Shown here: piece after piece, positions 17,621-26,373 of the stretch
How positions within the stretch are numbered: position 1 is the first letter of the stretch
Layout of the letters: every line of letters starts with the position of its first letter
Assembly (NCBI GenBank): GCA_016191235.1
Contig: JACPOZ010000010.1
Location: forward strand, 1 to 41,503
Direction: 5' to 3'
Length of the DNA stretch: 41,503 nt
Source: Gammaproteobacteria bacterium
GTDB taxonomy: Bacteria > Pseudomonadota > Gammaproteobacteria > Ga0077554 > Ga007554
Notes under the pieces: model-generated
What the model was told of the DNA's origin: nothing
Databases searched by the model: none
What the model saw: the letters and a program-made list of their open reading frames with translations, nothing else
Position numbers and translations under genes: made by a program

Positions 17621-19122
17621 AAGCAAGAAAGATAGTGCGATGGGTTGTTGCCCTGTGGGCGGCAACCTTGATGGGCAGCCATTATCTGGCGTTTGCGGAC
17701 GAGCCAAAAGAACAAGGCGCTGATTTTGGTGTGGCCGCTGCGGAGGGTGCCGCCCAAAAGGAGAAGCCTTCCTTTTGGTCCAAACTGCGTGTGAGTGGTT
17801 ATTTGAAGCATGAAACTGCCTACCGGGTTCGTGAGCCAAGGTCCATCACCAAGATGCGGAACATACTCTATGTGAACGCACAATACTCTTTTACCTCAAA
17901 TGTTAAATTTAATTATACTGGCTGGGCGTACTATGACCTGGCCTATGATTTGTTTGATTACCGCACGATTGCGGCCAGACCGCAGCGAGACTCCCAGCAG
18001 CCTCTGGTTTTTGTTGAAAATCTTGAGCGTGAGAAAGATTCGCCGGTAGCGGCAACCCGTGAGCTTTATTTTGATGTGTTCCTCAAGAATCTCGATATTC
18101 GCCTGGGTAAGCAGTATGTGGTGTGGGGCGTGCTGGAAGGCGTCAGAATTGTAGACGAAGTTAATCCTGTCGATTTCAGGGAGCTGATTCTGCCTGATTT
18201 GCTGGATTACAGGATATCCCAGTGGACGCTGAAGATGGATCATTATCGCGGCGATACCACGTATCAGTTCCTGCTGATACCCGATATTCAGTTTCACAAG
18301 TCCGCGCCGCGCGGTTCTGAGTGGGAGCTTCTTCAGGAGATCCGCGACAATCAGGGAACTGTATTAACAAAGAAACCTCAGTCATTCAAACTGCAGAATT
18401 CCGAGGTAGGACTCAAGGCGACTACCAATATCTTTGATACTGAGGTGTCGCTGAGCTATTTATATACATGGGATTTTTTCCCCACGGTTTTTCGCACGAT
18501 CAGGATGGATCAGCAGGCAGATCCGATTTTGTATCCGACTTATACCAGGATAGCGATGTACGGTGGCACTGCAGTCAAGCAGCTCGGCCCGTTTATTCTG
18601 AAGGGTGAGGCAGCCTATGTGACGGGCAAGTATTTCGGGTTGAAAAATACAGTGGACAGGAATGGCGACGGCTACCTTGATAATAATGGAGAACTTAAGC
18701 GGGATCATATCCGCTGGGGGATGGGACTGGATTTTAATATAGGTGGTCTGGATCTGTCGCCGGGTGTTACCCAGTGGATAATTTTGAATCATGACCCGGA
18801 ATTGATTCAGGCGCGGAATGACAGTTCTTTCAACCTTTTTGGCAGAAAAGAGTTTCCTCAGCACTCCGCGACGGCTCAGTTTCTATGGATATATCTGATA
18901 AATATGAAGGAGTCATACCTGAAGCCTAAAGTGACCTTCCAGGTGACCGACAAGTTTCAGGTAGGGGCTGGTATGGATCTTTTTTGGGGGAAAAAGGGCT
19001 TCTTTGGCGATCCCGGCGGGGGCATCTCGCCCATTGTTGCCGCTACACAACAAAGGCCGCAATTCCTTGGTTATTTCCGTGATAATGACCGTATTTTTAT
19101 GGATTTTAAGTATTCTTTCTAA
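17617..19122 (+). CDS. DUF1302-type outer-membrane beta-barrel protein
   Basis: 501 residues from a TTG start that overlaps the preceding stop; AAGGA lies about 8 bases upstream. The first ~28 residues are a signal peptide ending LAFA-DEP. The region from about residue 50 has many alternating aromatic strands, a RLGKQYVVWGVLEGVRIVDEVNP motif typical of DUF1302 proteins, and a C-terminal phenylalanine (FMDFKYSF), the signature for barrel insertion by Bam. DUF1302 genes are often found with DUF1329 or LolA-like genes and MMPL exporters. In Pseudomonas-type clusters they are linked to hydrophobic substrate handling (established association). A DxNxDGxxD calcium-type loop (residues 347-355) lies in a predicted extracellular loop. 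It probably forms the outer-membrane pore or receptor of the system; it is not a classical porin such as OmpC. Confidence 0.8.
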   Translation: MKARKIVRWVVALWAATLMGSHYLAFADEPKEQGADFGVAAAEGAAQKEKPSFWSKLRVSGYLKHETAYRVREPRSITKMRNILYVNAQYSFTSNVKFNYTGWAYYDLAYDLFDYRTIAARPQRDSQQPLVFVENLEREKDSPVAATRELYFDVFLKNLDIRLGKQYVVWGVLEGVRIVDEVNPVDFRELILPDLLDYRISQWTLKMDHYRGDTTYQFLLIPDIQFHKSAPRGSEWELLQEIRDNQGTVLTKKPQSFKLQNSEVGLKATTNIFDTEVSLSYLYTWDFFPTVFRTIRMDQQADPILYPTYTRIAMYGGTAVKQLGPFILKGEAAYVTGKYFGLKNTVDRNGDGYLDNNGELKRDHIRWGMGLDFNIGGLDLSPGVTQWIILNHDPELIQARNDSSFNLFGRKEFPQHSATAQFLWIYLINMKESYLKPKVTFQVTDKFQVGAGMDLFWGKKGFFGDPGGGISPIVAATQQRPQFLGYFRDNDRIFMDFKYSF

Positions 19123-19152
19123 CGGCGTGGTTTAATGCAGAAGTTTTTCCAC

Positions 19153-19236
19153 AAAACCCGGTCTTCGGGTTTTCTGCTATGTGAAATTAGTGCAGGATAA
19201 GGTTCGCGGGCGGGTGGGTTTATACACACCCGCCCG
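19153..19236 (+). terminator. Two hairpins between barrel and RND genes (possible attenuator)
   Basis: First hairpin: AAAACCCG (19153-19160), loop GTCTT, CGGGTTTT (19166-19173), a weak terminator-like structure. Second: a perfect 10-base stem CGGGCGGGTG (19207-19216) and CACCCGCCCG (19227-19236) with no T run. They lie in the 143-base gap before the RND gene, so expression of the exporter may be reduced relative to the upstream genes. Confidence 0.5.
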
Positions 19237-19265
19237 TCATCATATATAAGGATGCCGCTACAGCC

Positions 19266-21749
19266 ATGCTGAACAGGTTATACGCCGCAGTTACGAATTT
19301 CCCCAAGGGCGTGATGCTCATCATCGTCGCCATCACGGTATTTTTCGCCTTTCAATTGCCCAAGCTGCACTGGGAGACGGATGCCCGTGTTTATCTCCCC
19401 AAGGGGCACGCGGCGATTCTCTATGACGAAAGGGTCGATGAGGTATTCGGTGTCAAGGATGCCGTTATCATCGGTATCGTCAATGAAAAAGAGGGCATTT
19501 TTAATCCCAAGACGCTGGCGCGCATTGCGCGTATTACGGAAAAAATTTCGGCGCTGCCGGGGGTGATTGCCAATCGGACGATAGATGTGGCCTCACTGTC
19601 TACCGCCACTGTGTTCACTGGAACGGAATCGGAGTTGAGCACGCAGCGGCTTATGGAAACCGTGCCCACCGATCAGGCGGGCATCGAGCGGCTCAAGAGC
19701 GTCGTATACGGCAATAGCGATTTGTTTGTAGGTAATATTGTTTCCAAGGATGGCACGGGAGCCATGATCCGGGCCAAGCTCAAGGAGGGGATAGCGAACC
19801 GGTATCAGACCTATTGGCAGATCAAGGGGATACTCGCCGCAGAACAAGGGGGTGGTTCGTGGGGTGGCCAGCCCGGAACTGGTGGCGGCAATTGGCAGCA
19901 GGGTAAATGGCCGCAAGGGGGTGGGCAGGGACAGTGGTCGCAACAGGACAAGTCACCCGCAAAGAGCAATACGGCCGCTGGCAAGGATGCGGATACGTTT
20001 TATATGGCTGGCCGACCTGTCATCGAGGTCAGCTCGGGATTTTATGCCATGCAGGACATGAAGGTTATGATACCGCTGCTGGTAGTGGCGATCATGGCTG
20101 TCCTGTTCTTTGTGTTCAAAACATTGCGCGGCGTGGTTTTGCCCTTGTTCATCATGGCGGCGGGCATTATCTGGACCATGGGGACGATGGCGGCGCTGGA
20201 TGTGCCGTTATATACCATTTCCACCATGTTGCCGGTGATACTGGTGGCGGTGGCGATAGGTAATGCGGTTCATCTGTTAACCAATTACTACGATAATGTT
20301 TTGAGCGATCCCTATCGGGAAGGAAAGGTGATTATTGGGCAGGTGCTGGAGGAACTCGGGCCACCCTTGATCACGACGTCGCTTACCACGGCGATAGGTT
20401 TTCTTTCCCTGTGGTTTTCGGAGATGCCGCCGTTCAAGACCTTTGGTTTGTTCACGGTGCTCGGCATCGGGTATTGCTGGCTGCTGTCCGTGACCTTTCT
20501 CCCCGCTGCACTGTGTCAATTGAAGCCTAAGGTCGGCGGTTATCTGGCGAAGCGGCGTGCGATGCGTGTTCATGCGGAGCAGGACCGGATTACCCGGACG
20601 TTGGTGGGCTGGGGAGAAGTCGTCCTCAAAAATAAAAAAGGCGTTAGCCTTGCGCTGATCGTGATGACCGTAGTGGGTGTCTATGGCGCAACTCTGCTGC
20701 ATGTTGATTCAAGCTGGATGAGCGACTTCAAAAAGGACAGCGAGGTGGCGCTTTCCAATGACATGCTGAACAAGAAGTTCGACGGTACGATCTTCCTGAA
20801 TGTGGTTGTCGAGGGAAAACAAAAGGATGCTTTCAAGTCGCTGGCGATATTGAAGAAGATTGAAGCGCTTCAGACCAGGGTCGAAAGCCTGCCTTATGTG
20901 GGTGACTCACTGTCCGTGGTTGATTATTTGAAGAGCATGAATAAAACGCTTCATGCGGATGCACCTCAATACAATGTGTTGCCGGCATCCCAAGCGGAAG
21001 TTGCCGAAGACCTCTTTTTGTTTTCCATATCCGGCCAGCCCGAGTTGCTGAATGAGGTAATTGATTATGATTACCGGCAGGCCAACGTGACCTTTTTCAT
21101 CAAGACGGATCACACCGGTGATCTCAAAGTGATCATCGATGGTGTGAATGATTTTGTGAAAAAGGAAATGTCCGGGCTGGATGTTAAAGTCAATCTCGCT
21201 GGTTCTGCCAATAACTCTTATATCTGGGCGGAGCTGCTGATTAAGGGGCAGGGTATGGCGATTGTGCTGTCAAAGTTGGGCATATTCCTGCTTGCGGCGC
21301 TGTTGTTCCGGTCTTTCTCAATGGGGCTGGTGACCATCGTTCCCGTTACGCTTGCGACCGTGCTGATTGCGGGGTGCGCTGGCTTCATGGGTATCCCCAT
21401 CGACGTTTCAACGACGCTCGCGACGGGCGTTGCGATCGGCGTGGGTGTGGATTATGCAATACATTATATGTTCCGTTATCGCCGCGAGCGGCAAAAAGAA
21501 AATGACCATCGGAGTGCTACGCTGGGTACGCTGCGCAGTGTCGGTAAGACCATTGTGTTTAATGCGGTGATTGTTACGGTCGGGTTTTTGGTGTTGTTCT
21601 TTTCCCAATTCCCTCCCAACCAGAAGCTGGGATATTTTGTCGCCGCCTACATGGTGGTGAGTTGTTTGGCGGCCCTGATGGCTCTGCCCGTGGTGTTTTC
21701 CTACCTCAAGCCGCGCCCTGCTCAAGGAATGTCCAAAGGTGTTGCGTAG
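19266..21749 (+). CDS. MMPL/RND-superfamily exporter with Gly/Trp/Gln-rich periplasmic insert
   Basis: 827 residues, inner membrane. The protein is a tandem of two halves. Each has one helix, a large periplasmic domain and a block of five helices: helix 1 at about residues 14-32, the first block from ~257 to 420, the second half from ~460. The conserved AVAIGNAVHLLTNYYDN and ATGVAIGVGVDYAIHYMFRYR segments mark the MMPL (HpnN-like) group, which moves lipids such as hopanoids or sterols across or out of the membrane. The first periplasmic domain contains a low-complexity insert (residues ~195-240) with GGGNWQQGKWPQGGGQ, not expected in the family. It lies downstream of the LolA-like and DUF1302 genes and is probably the energy-coupled pump of that set. 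Substrate unknown. TatA-like export is not implied. Confidence 0.88.
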   Translation: MLNRLYAAVTNFPKGVMLIIVAITVFFAFQLPKLHWETDARVYLPKGHAAILYDERVDEVFGVKDAVIIGIVNEKEGIFNPKTLARIARITEKISALPGVIANRTIDVASLSTATVFTGTESELSTQRLMETVPTDQAGIERLKSVVYGNSDLFVGNIVSKDGTGAMIRAKLKEGIANRYQTYWQIKGILAAEQGGGSWGGQPGTGGGNWQQGKWPQGGGQGQWSQQDKSPAKSNTAAGKDADTFYMAGRPVIEVSSGFYAMQDMKVMIPLLVVAIMAVLFFVFKTLRGVVLPLFIMAAGIIWTMGTMAALDVPLYTISTMLPVILVAVAIGNAVHLLTNYYDNVLSDPYREGKVIIGQVLEELGPPLITTSLTTAIGFLSLWFSEMPPFKTFGLFTVLGIGYCWLLSVTFLPAALCQLKPKVGGYLAKRRAMRVHAEQDRITRTLVGWGEVVLKNKKGVSLALIVMTVVGVYGATLLHVDSSWMSDFKKDSEVALSNDMLNKKFDGTIFLNVVVEGKQKDAFKSLAILKKIEALQTRVESLPYVGDSLSVVDYLKSMNKTLHADAPQYNVLPASQAEVAEDLFLFSISGQPELLNEVIDYDYRQANVTFFIKTDHTGDLKVIIDGVNDFVKKEMSGLDVKVNLAGSANNSYIWAELLIKGQGMAIVLSKLGIFLLAALLFRSFSMGLVTIVPVTLATVLIAGCAGFMGIPIDVSTTLATGVAIGVGVDYAIHYMFRYRRERQKENDHRSATLGTLRSVGKTIVFNAVIVTVGFLVLFFSQFPPNQKLGYFVAAYMVVSCLAALMALPVVFSYLKPRPAQGMSKGVA

Positions 21750-21756
21750 AGGCGTG

Positions 21757-22695
21757 ATGCGCAGAGTTTTTTTGCTATGTATGCCATGCCTGGCGGGTGT
21801 TGCGACGTTTTGCGATACTGCCTATGCCAAGCAGGATGAGTATCGATGGAGTTTTTCTCCCGTGCTTGGTATTCATGCCCCTAGCCTCAAGGTGTTGAAC
21901 GAAGGCCTGTTCAAGGCGCCGCTCACGTATCAGGCCGATATAATTGTGCGGGATGCGCCCGTTAGAACTGACGTTCTTGATTTCAGAAACCCCTTGCCCA
22001 GCATCAACTATGCCCCTCTGGCGGGTGTTGAATTTCAATGGAAGCTCGATAATAAAAATTCATTCTTGATTGGGGGAAGTACGTGGGAAGGTGCATCGGA
22101 GTCGACAGTCAATGGAAGGTTTCCTATCCAGGGATATACGGACCCAGACGGAAACCTTCCATCGGTTAGAAACGATAGAAGGGCTGCGTTTTCCTACAAT
22201 GAGTTTTTTCTGGGCTTGAAACACAACGCGATAAGCGTGCCTGATAAATACAACCTGTATTTCCGGTTGTCGCTGCACGAAATTTTTGATGTCGGCTATC
22301 GGGAAGACTGGGTGTTCCTGTATCTGGATGGTCCGGCCGCAACATTCAAAAAGATTTTTATTATTGAATCGAAAGCTACAGGAATCCTTATGCTGCAGCC
22401 GGGGATTGGCGGGGAGATTTTCTTAAAAAAGTGGCTGTCGCTTGGGTTTGAGACAAGCTATAGCTATGGCCTCAGGAAGTTTACATTTAGAAATAATAAT
22501 CTCAAAAGCGATTTTTTACCCACTGATGGCGTGGTTATGTATGCCCCTTCACGGCCCAACCCTCGGGAAAACAATGTTTCTGATGCTGAAGACGGCAATC
22601 TTGAATATCAGGCACAAGATGGGTCGGGCTATCAAAAGCTAAGGCTCTCTTTTGATGGGTGGAAAGCGTTATTCAAGGTCAACATTTATTATTAG
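21757..22695 (+). CDS. Probable outer-membrane beta-barrel protein, unknown family
   Basis: 312 residues. ATG 21757 is chosen because GAGG (21748-21751) sits 5 bases before it; GTG starts at 21739 and 21754 are in frame but less likely. The N-terminus MRRVFLLCMPCLAGVATFCD to AYA is a signal peptide. The rest is rich in aromatic, alternating strands (EYRWSFSPVLGIH, VEFQWKLDNKNSFLIGG) and ends LFKVNIYY, a barrel-type end. It starts 7 bases after the RND stop, so the two are co-transcribed. It could be a second outer-membrane component, or a lipid-related barrel. No family is recognised. Confidence 0.65.
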   Translation: MRRVFLLCMPCLAGVATFCDTAYAKQDEYRWSFSPVLGIHAPSLKVLNEGLFKAPLTYQADIIVRDAPVRTDVLDFRNPLPSINYAPLAGVEFQWKLDNKNSFLIGGSTWEGASESTVNGRFPIQGYTDPDGNLPSVRNDRRAAFSYNEFFLGLKHNAISVPDKYNLYFRLSLHEIFDVGYREDWVFLYLDGPAATFKKIFIIESKATGILMLQPGIGGEIFLKKWLSLGFETSYSYGLRKFTFRNNNLKSDFLPTDGVVMYAPSRPNPRENNVSDAEDGNLEYQAQDGSGYQKLRLSFDGWKALFKVNIYY

Positions 22696-22798
22696 CTGTG
22701 GATAATGAAGAAAAACAAAAAACATATTAACAGGGAAAAGTTAATGGCTTTGTCATGCAAAATCTTCAGCAAGAACGCACAGTCAGGGTGATCGTTAC

Positions 22799-25528
22799 GT
22801 GAATAAAGGGCTGTTGCTGTTTGTTTTGTTTGATCTCTTATTGCTCCACGAGGCGCATATTGCCCTTGCTGCGGAACAACCACCGGCGCCTGACACCAGA
22901 AAAGCACCTTCAGAATCAGCCGGACTCGAACAAGCCATATTGAATGGCAAGGCCCGGATGGACAAGGGCGATCTGGACGGTGCGTTGGATAGTTTTAATT
23001 CCATAATCAAAATCGCCCCCGAAAATGCCGAGGTTGTTTATTACATCGGTGTTATTTACATGCGCAAAAACCAGCCGAATGATGGGGTGGAATACATAAA
23101 AAAAAGCGCAATGCTTGCGCCCGGAAATATGAAAGTGCGTGTATCGCTTGCGCTTGCTTACGAGCAGTTGAACAGGTTGGATGAGGCGATGAAGGAATAT
23201 AAATTCATCATGTCCAAGTCGGCAGGAACGGAGGAGGCCAGGAGTGCTGAGAAAAGCCTTTATCTGATCCAGATACGGCAGTATGCGGAGGCTGGCGATG
23301 TTGATGCGGCTTTGGCTCTGGCAGCCATATTGCGTAGGGATTATGCCGATGATCCGCGTATTTTGCATGCCGTCGGATTGGCGTTCTTTAACTTTAATCA
23401 CCTGGATGATGCCGAGGGGGTCTTTAAACAGGTGGCGAACCTGTTGCCCGGTAGCGCAACGCCTCATTTCTATCTTGCCAGGGTTTATGAAAGAAGCGGC
23501 AAAATTCCGCTTGCTATAGAACAATTAAAACGGGCCATTAAACTTGAGCCGGGAAGTGATGTTGGACGCAGGGCCACGGTCAGGCTTGGGCTTATAAAAG
23601 GGGTTCAGTTGCTCGAAAAGAAAGATCTCCAGGGAGGGTTAAAAGAGTTTCAAGGGGTCTTGGCCATTGATCCGAATGAGTTGATGGCCCTTTTCAATAT
23701 AGGAACGATTTACCGAGAATTAAAGCAGCCGGATGAAGCGGTCGCTACCTTCAAGAAGTTGCTGGAGATCGAGCCGCGCCATTTGGAAGCGCGATTACGG
23801 CTTGGCGTGATTTATATGGAGGCAAACCAATTTGTAGAGAGTTCCAGGGAGCTGGAGGCGGTGGTTTCCATGGGAGCCAATACCCCGTTTGGCCAGCAGG
23901 CTGCAGCCATTCTGCGCAATATGCAGGAGACTTTTGGCGTGAAGCTGACCGAGGCGCGCAAGCTGGCGGATGAGCTGGAGGGTTATAAAAAGGCTTTGGT
24001 GGCCAACCCTAATGATTTTGCCGCGCATTTTAACTTGGGGGTGCTCTACGCAAGGCAGATGTTGAGGGAGGAGGCGCTTCGTGAATTTGAACATGCGGTG
24101 CGCATTAATCCCGATCATGCCAAGGCTCATTACTATGTTGGATTGATTCAGGATGACAAGGGGTTGTATGAAAAGGCGGTCGCCTCATACAGCAAGGCAG
24201 TTATGCTGGAAACCGAGCCTGTGGAGGCAGAGCGGGTTAGGGAAAAATTGCAATTGGCTGTGGCAAGGGACTTGTACGCGAAAGATAAGATTGACCTTGC
24301 AAAGAGACATTTTGACGATCTCCTGCAGAAGAATCCAAGAGGCTCGATTGCCTTGTTTTATACGGGGTTGATTCAGTCGCGAAAAGGTGAGCTAGATGAA
24401 GCGGAGCGGACCTATCAACAGATTATTAGCCTGAACCCCGATAATCTTGGGGCGCGTGGCAACCTTGCCCTGCTTTATGAAAACTCCAACCGCGAAGAAG
24501 ATGCGTTGAAGGAGTACAGATTTATAGCGCAGAATGGCGGAACCAGTCCGCTGGTGGATACTGCCGAGAAAAAAATCCTGGGGATTGAGCGAAAAATCAA
24601 CGGGTTTACCTATAACATGAGCTCCTCGTTGGCTTATGATAATAATAGTAATCTGAGTAAGGCTGCGCCATTTTATGAATATATATCCAATATTTCACTG
24701 AATATGATCTACCGCTATAAGTTGAGCAGGAATCTCAGAAGTGGCTTGACGGTTAATCCCGCTTACATGATTTATCATTTTTCGCAGTCAGATTTTACAA
24801 GAATAGATATTAGTCCGTTTGTTACTTGGGGGGGCGGTGACAGGAGTGTGACGCTGGGTGGGACGCGTAGTGATATCTCCGGTTTGCTCAATGAACAGAG
24901 AGTCAGTCTCGGGAATCATCTCTATTCTGATGCCATATGGCGCTTTACCATGCCCTCTGTGTTGGGGAGGTTTGCGGCAGCTGGGGAACAAAAAAGCGCA
25001 CCGTCCATGGCGAGGCTAAATCTCTCTTATCGCGACTTTGCGAGCCTTGCCAGTAGTTTTTTTAATTCCGTGACGTATTCATTAGGATTATCGTTTAATC
25101 AGAGCCTGGGACTTGGGCGGTCGTTTTTAGTGAGCTATGATTATAGCGATAACCGTAATACGCGGGAGGAAGGGCGCGACTACGCCTTTCGTGGTCATAG
25201 CGCTACGTTGCGTTTTGACAAGTCGCTTTCAGCAAAAATGTCTGCTAACGCAACGTACAACCTTGCTTTTAACTTCTACAGCAATCCCGATTCGGTGACC
25301 AATTTCCAGCAACGCCGAACCAATGTGTTTAATTCGCTCTCCCTGAGTTTGAATTATGAGATCAACGACAAGCTGAGGGTGTTCGCCAGTTATTCGTTTC
25401 AACATAACAACTCGAACCTTCCTGTAGGGTTTATCCTGAATGCGACAGAACTCATCGGTGTGCAAAGCAGGGCGCTGGGAGATTATTCCAAATCTCTTCT
25501 CAGCGCTGGCCTAACCTTGTCTTTTTAG
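22799..25528 (+). CDS. TPR scaffold fused to a C-terminal outer-membrane beta-barrel
   Basis: 909 residues, GTG start with AGGGTGA upstream. A signal peptide is present (cleaved near residue 24, ALAA-EQP). Residues ~45-590 are tetratricopeptide repeats, with typical motifs such as AHYYVGLIQDDKGLYEKAVA and AHFNLGVLYARQMLREEALR. Residues ~605-909 are many alternating aromatic strands ending SAGLTLSF, a Bam-type C-terminal phenylalanine. A periplasmic TPR scaffold joined to an outer-membrane barrel is the architecture of exopolysaccharide export proteins such as PgaA and BcsC (established), so it may be an export channel with a protein- or polymer-binding arm. No polysaccharide synthase is in the window. 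With the RND and LolA-like genes around it, a hydrophobic substrate is also possible. It is the last + strand gene of the island. Confidence 0.8.
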   Translation: MNKGLLLFVLFDLLLLHEAHIALAAEQPPAPDTRKAPSESAGLEQAILNGKARMDKGDLDGALDSFNSIIKIAPENAEVVYYIGVIYMRKNQPNDGVEYIKKSAMLAPGNMKVRVSLALAYEQLNRLDEAMKEYKFIMSKSAGTEEARSAEKSLYLIQIRQYAEAGDVDAALALAAILRRDYADDPRILHAVGLAFFNFNHLDDAEGVFKQVANLLPGSATPHFYLARVYERSGKIPLAIEQLKRAIKLEPGSDVGRRATVRLGLIKGVQLLEKKDLQGGLKEFQGVLAIDPNELMALFNIGTIYRELKQPDEAVATFKKLLEIEPRHLEARLRLGVIYMEANQFVESSRELEAVVSMGANTPFGQQAAAILRNMQETFGVKLTEARKLADELEGYKKALVANPNDFAAHFNLGVLYARQMLREEALREFEHAVRINPDHAKAHYYVGLIQDDKGLYEKAVASYSKAVMLETEPVEAERVREKLQLAVARDLYAKDKIDLAKRHFDDLLQKNPRGSIALFYTGLIQSRKGELDEAERTYQQIISLNPDNLGARGNLALLYENSNREEDALKEYRFIAQNGGTSPLVDTAEKKILGIERKINGFTYNMSSSLAYDNNSNLSKAAPFYEYISNISLNMIYRYKLSRNLRSGLTVNPAYMIYHFSQSDFTRIDISPFVTWGGGDRSVTLGGTRSDISGLLNEQRVSLGNHLYSDAIWRFTMPSVLGRFAAAGEQKSAPSMARLNLSYRDFASLASSFFNSVTYSLGLSFNQSLGLGRSFLVSYDYSDNRNTREEGRDYAFRGHSATLRFDKSLSAKMSANATYNLAFNFYSNPDSVTNFQQRRTNVFNSLSLSLNYEINDKLRVFASYSFQHNNSNLPVGFILNATELIGVQSRALGDYSKSLLSAGLTLSF

Positions 25529-25553
25529 CGGGGCTTATTCCCTTGGGAGAGAA

Positions 25554-26315
25554 TTACTCCCGCAAAGAATTAAACGCACTCACGGCCCAGGCTAGTGTGC
25601 CTCCCGCAAACACCAGCAGTACCAGCAGGCCCTTCCCATATACGCCGAAGTCGGGTGTTCCGATTAATACCGCCCTCACTGCTTCTACGGCGTAATTGAT
25701 TGGGTTGATGGCAGCAACATAGCCGATCCAGTCGGGCATGAAGTTTTCTGGCATGAGCGCAGTGGAGAAGAACATCAGCGGCAGGGTCATCAGGTTGCCT
25801 ATCATGACCAGCGGTTCCTCGCGTTGCAGCATGATGGCAAAGCCGTTGGACAGAGCGGCGAATCCTACTCCCAGCAGAAAGATGATCAGCATGGCCATGC
25901 TGATATACAGTGGATTGATGCTGGTGGCTGCGCCTATCGCAAGGGATACGGCGAGGATGATCAGTGTTTGGGCGAGCACCTGGACAGCCGAGTGCAATAC
26001 CCGGCTGAGGACTATGGCGGTGCGCGATACCGGCGCGACGAGCATTTTGTCGATGGTGCCCGCTGTGATCTCTCTTAAAAGACTAACCCCGGACCAGGAC
26101 GATCCGAACAGGACGGTCATGATGAGCACGCCAGGGACAAAGAAATCGACGTAGCTGTTGGCTGGAAAGCCGGGGAGCTGGGAGATGTTTTTGAAAAGCT
26201 GGCCGAAGATTACCAGCCAGATCAGCGGTTGAATAAGGGTGAAGAGCGACCACCAGGGCATTCTGATGGTGATCTTCATGTATTTACCAAATAAGTACCA
26301 TGTATCCGCGAGCAC
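25554..26315 (-). CDS. ABC-2 type transporter permease
   Basis: 253 residues, - strand, GTG start with AGGG about 9 bases upstream. Six predicted membrane segments, with the ABC-2 signature FFVPGVLIMTVLFGSSWSGV and the late GYVAAINPINYAVEAVRAVL segment. This is the DrrB/NodJ-type integral subunit of an exporter; it forms a dimer bound to the ATPase encoded 58 bases upstream on the same strand. Related systems move polysaccharides, antibiotics and lipids outward. It converges on the TPR-barrel gene with a 25-base gap. Confidence 0.9.
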   Translation of the reverse strand: MLADTWYLFGKYMKITIRMPWWSLFTLIQPLIWLVIFGQLFKNISQLPGFPANSYVDFFVPGVLIMTVLFGSSWSGVSLLREITAGTIDKMLVAPVSRTAIVLSRVLHSAVQVLAQTLIILAVSLAIGAATSINPLYISMAMLIIFLLGVGFAALSNGFAIMLQREEPLVMIGNLMTLPLMFFSTALMPENFMPDWIGYVAAINPINYAVEAVRAVLIGTPDFGVYGKGLLVLLVFAGGTLAWAVSAFNSLRE

Positions 26316-26373
26316 GATGTTTACCCTAATGTGTATGATGGGATGGATATAGCATAAGGAACAAGGAAAGTTG

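Noticed and set aside
17189-19122. A toxin-antitoxin pair formed by the RHH-like protein and its neighbour
   Set aside because: The overlapping partner is a 501-residue outer-membrane barrel with a signal peptide, not a toxin.
25545-25561. A GGGAG/CTCCC hairpin between the convergent TPR-barrel and permease genes
   Set aside because: Short, with a 7-base loop and no T run on either strand; too weak to list.
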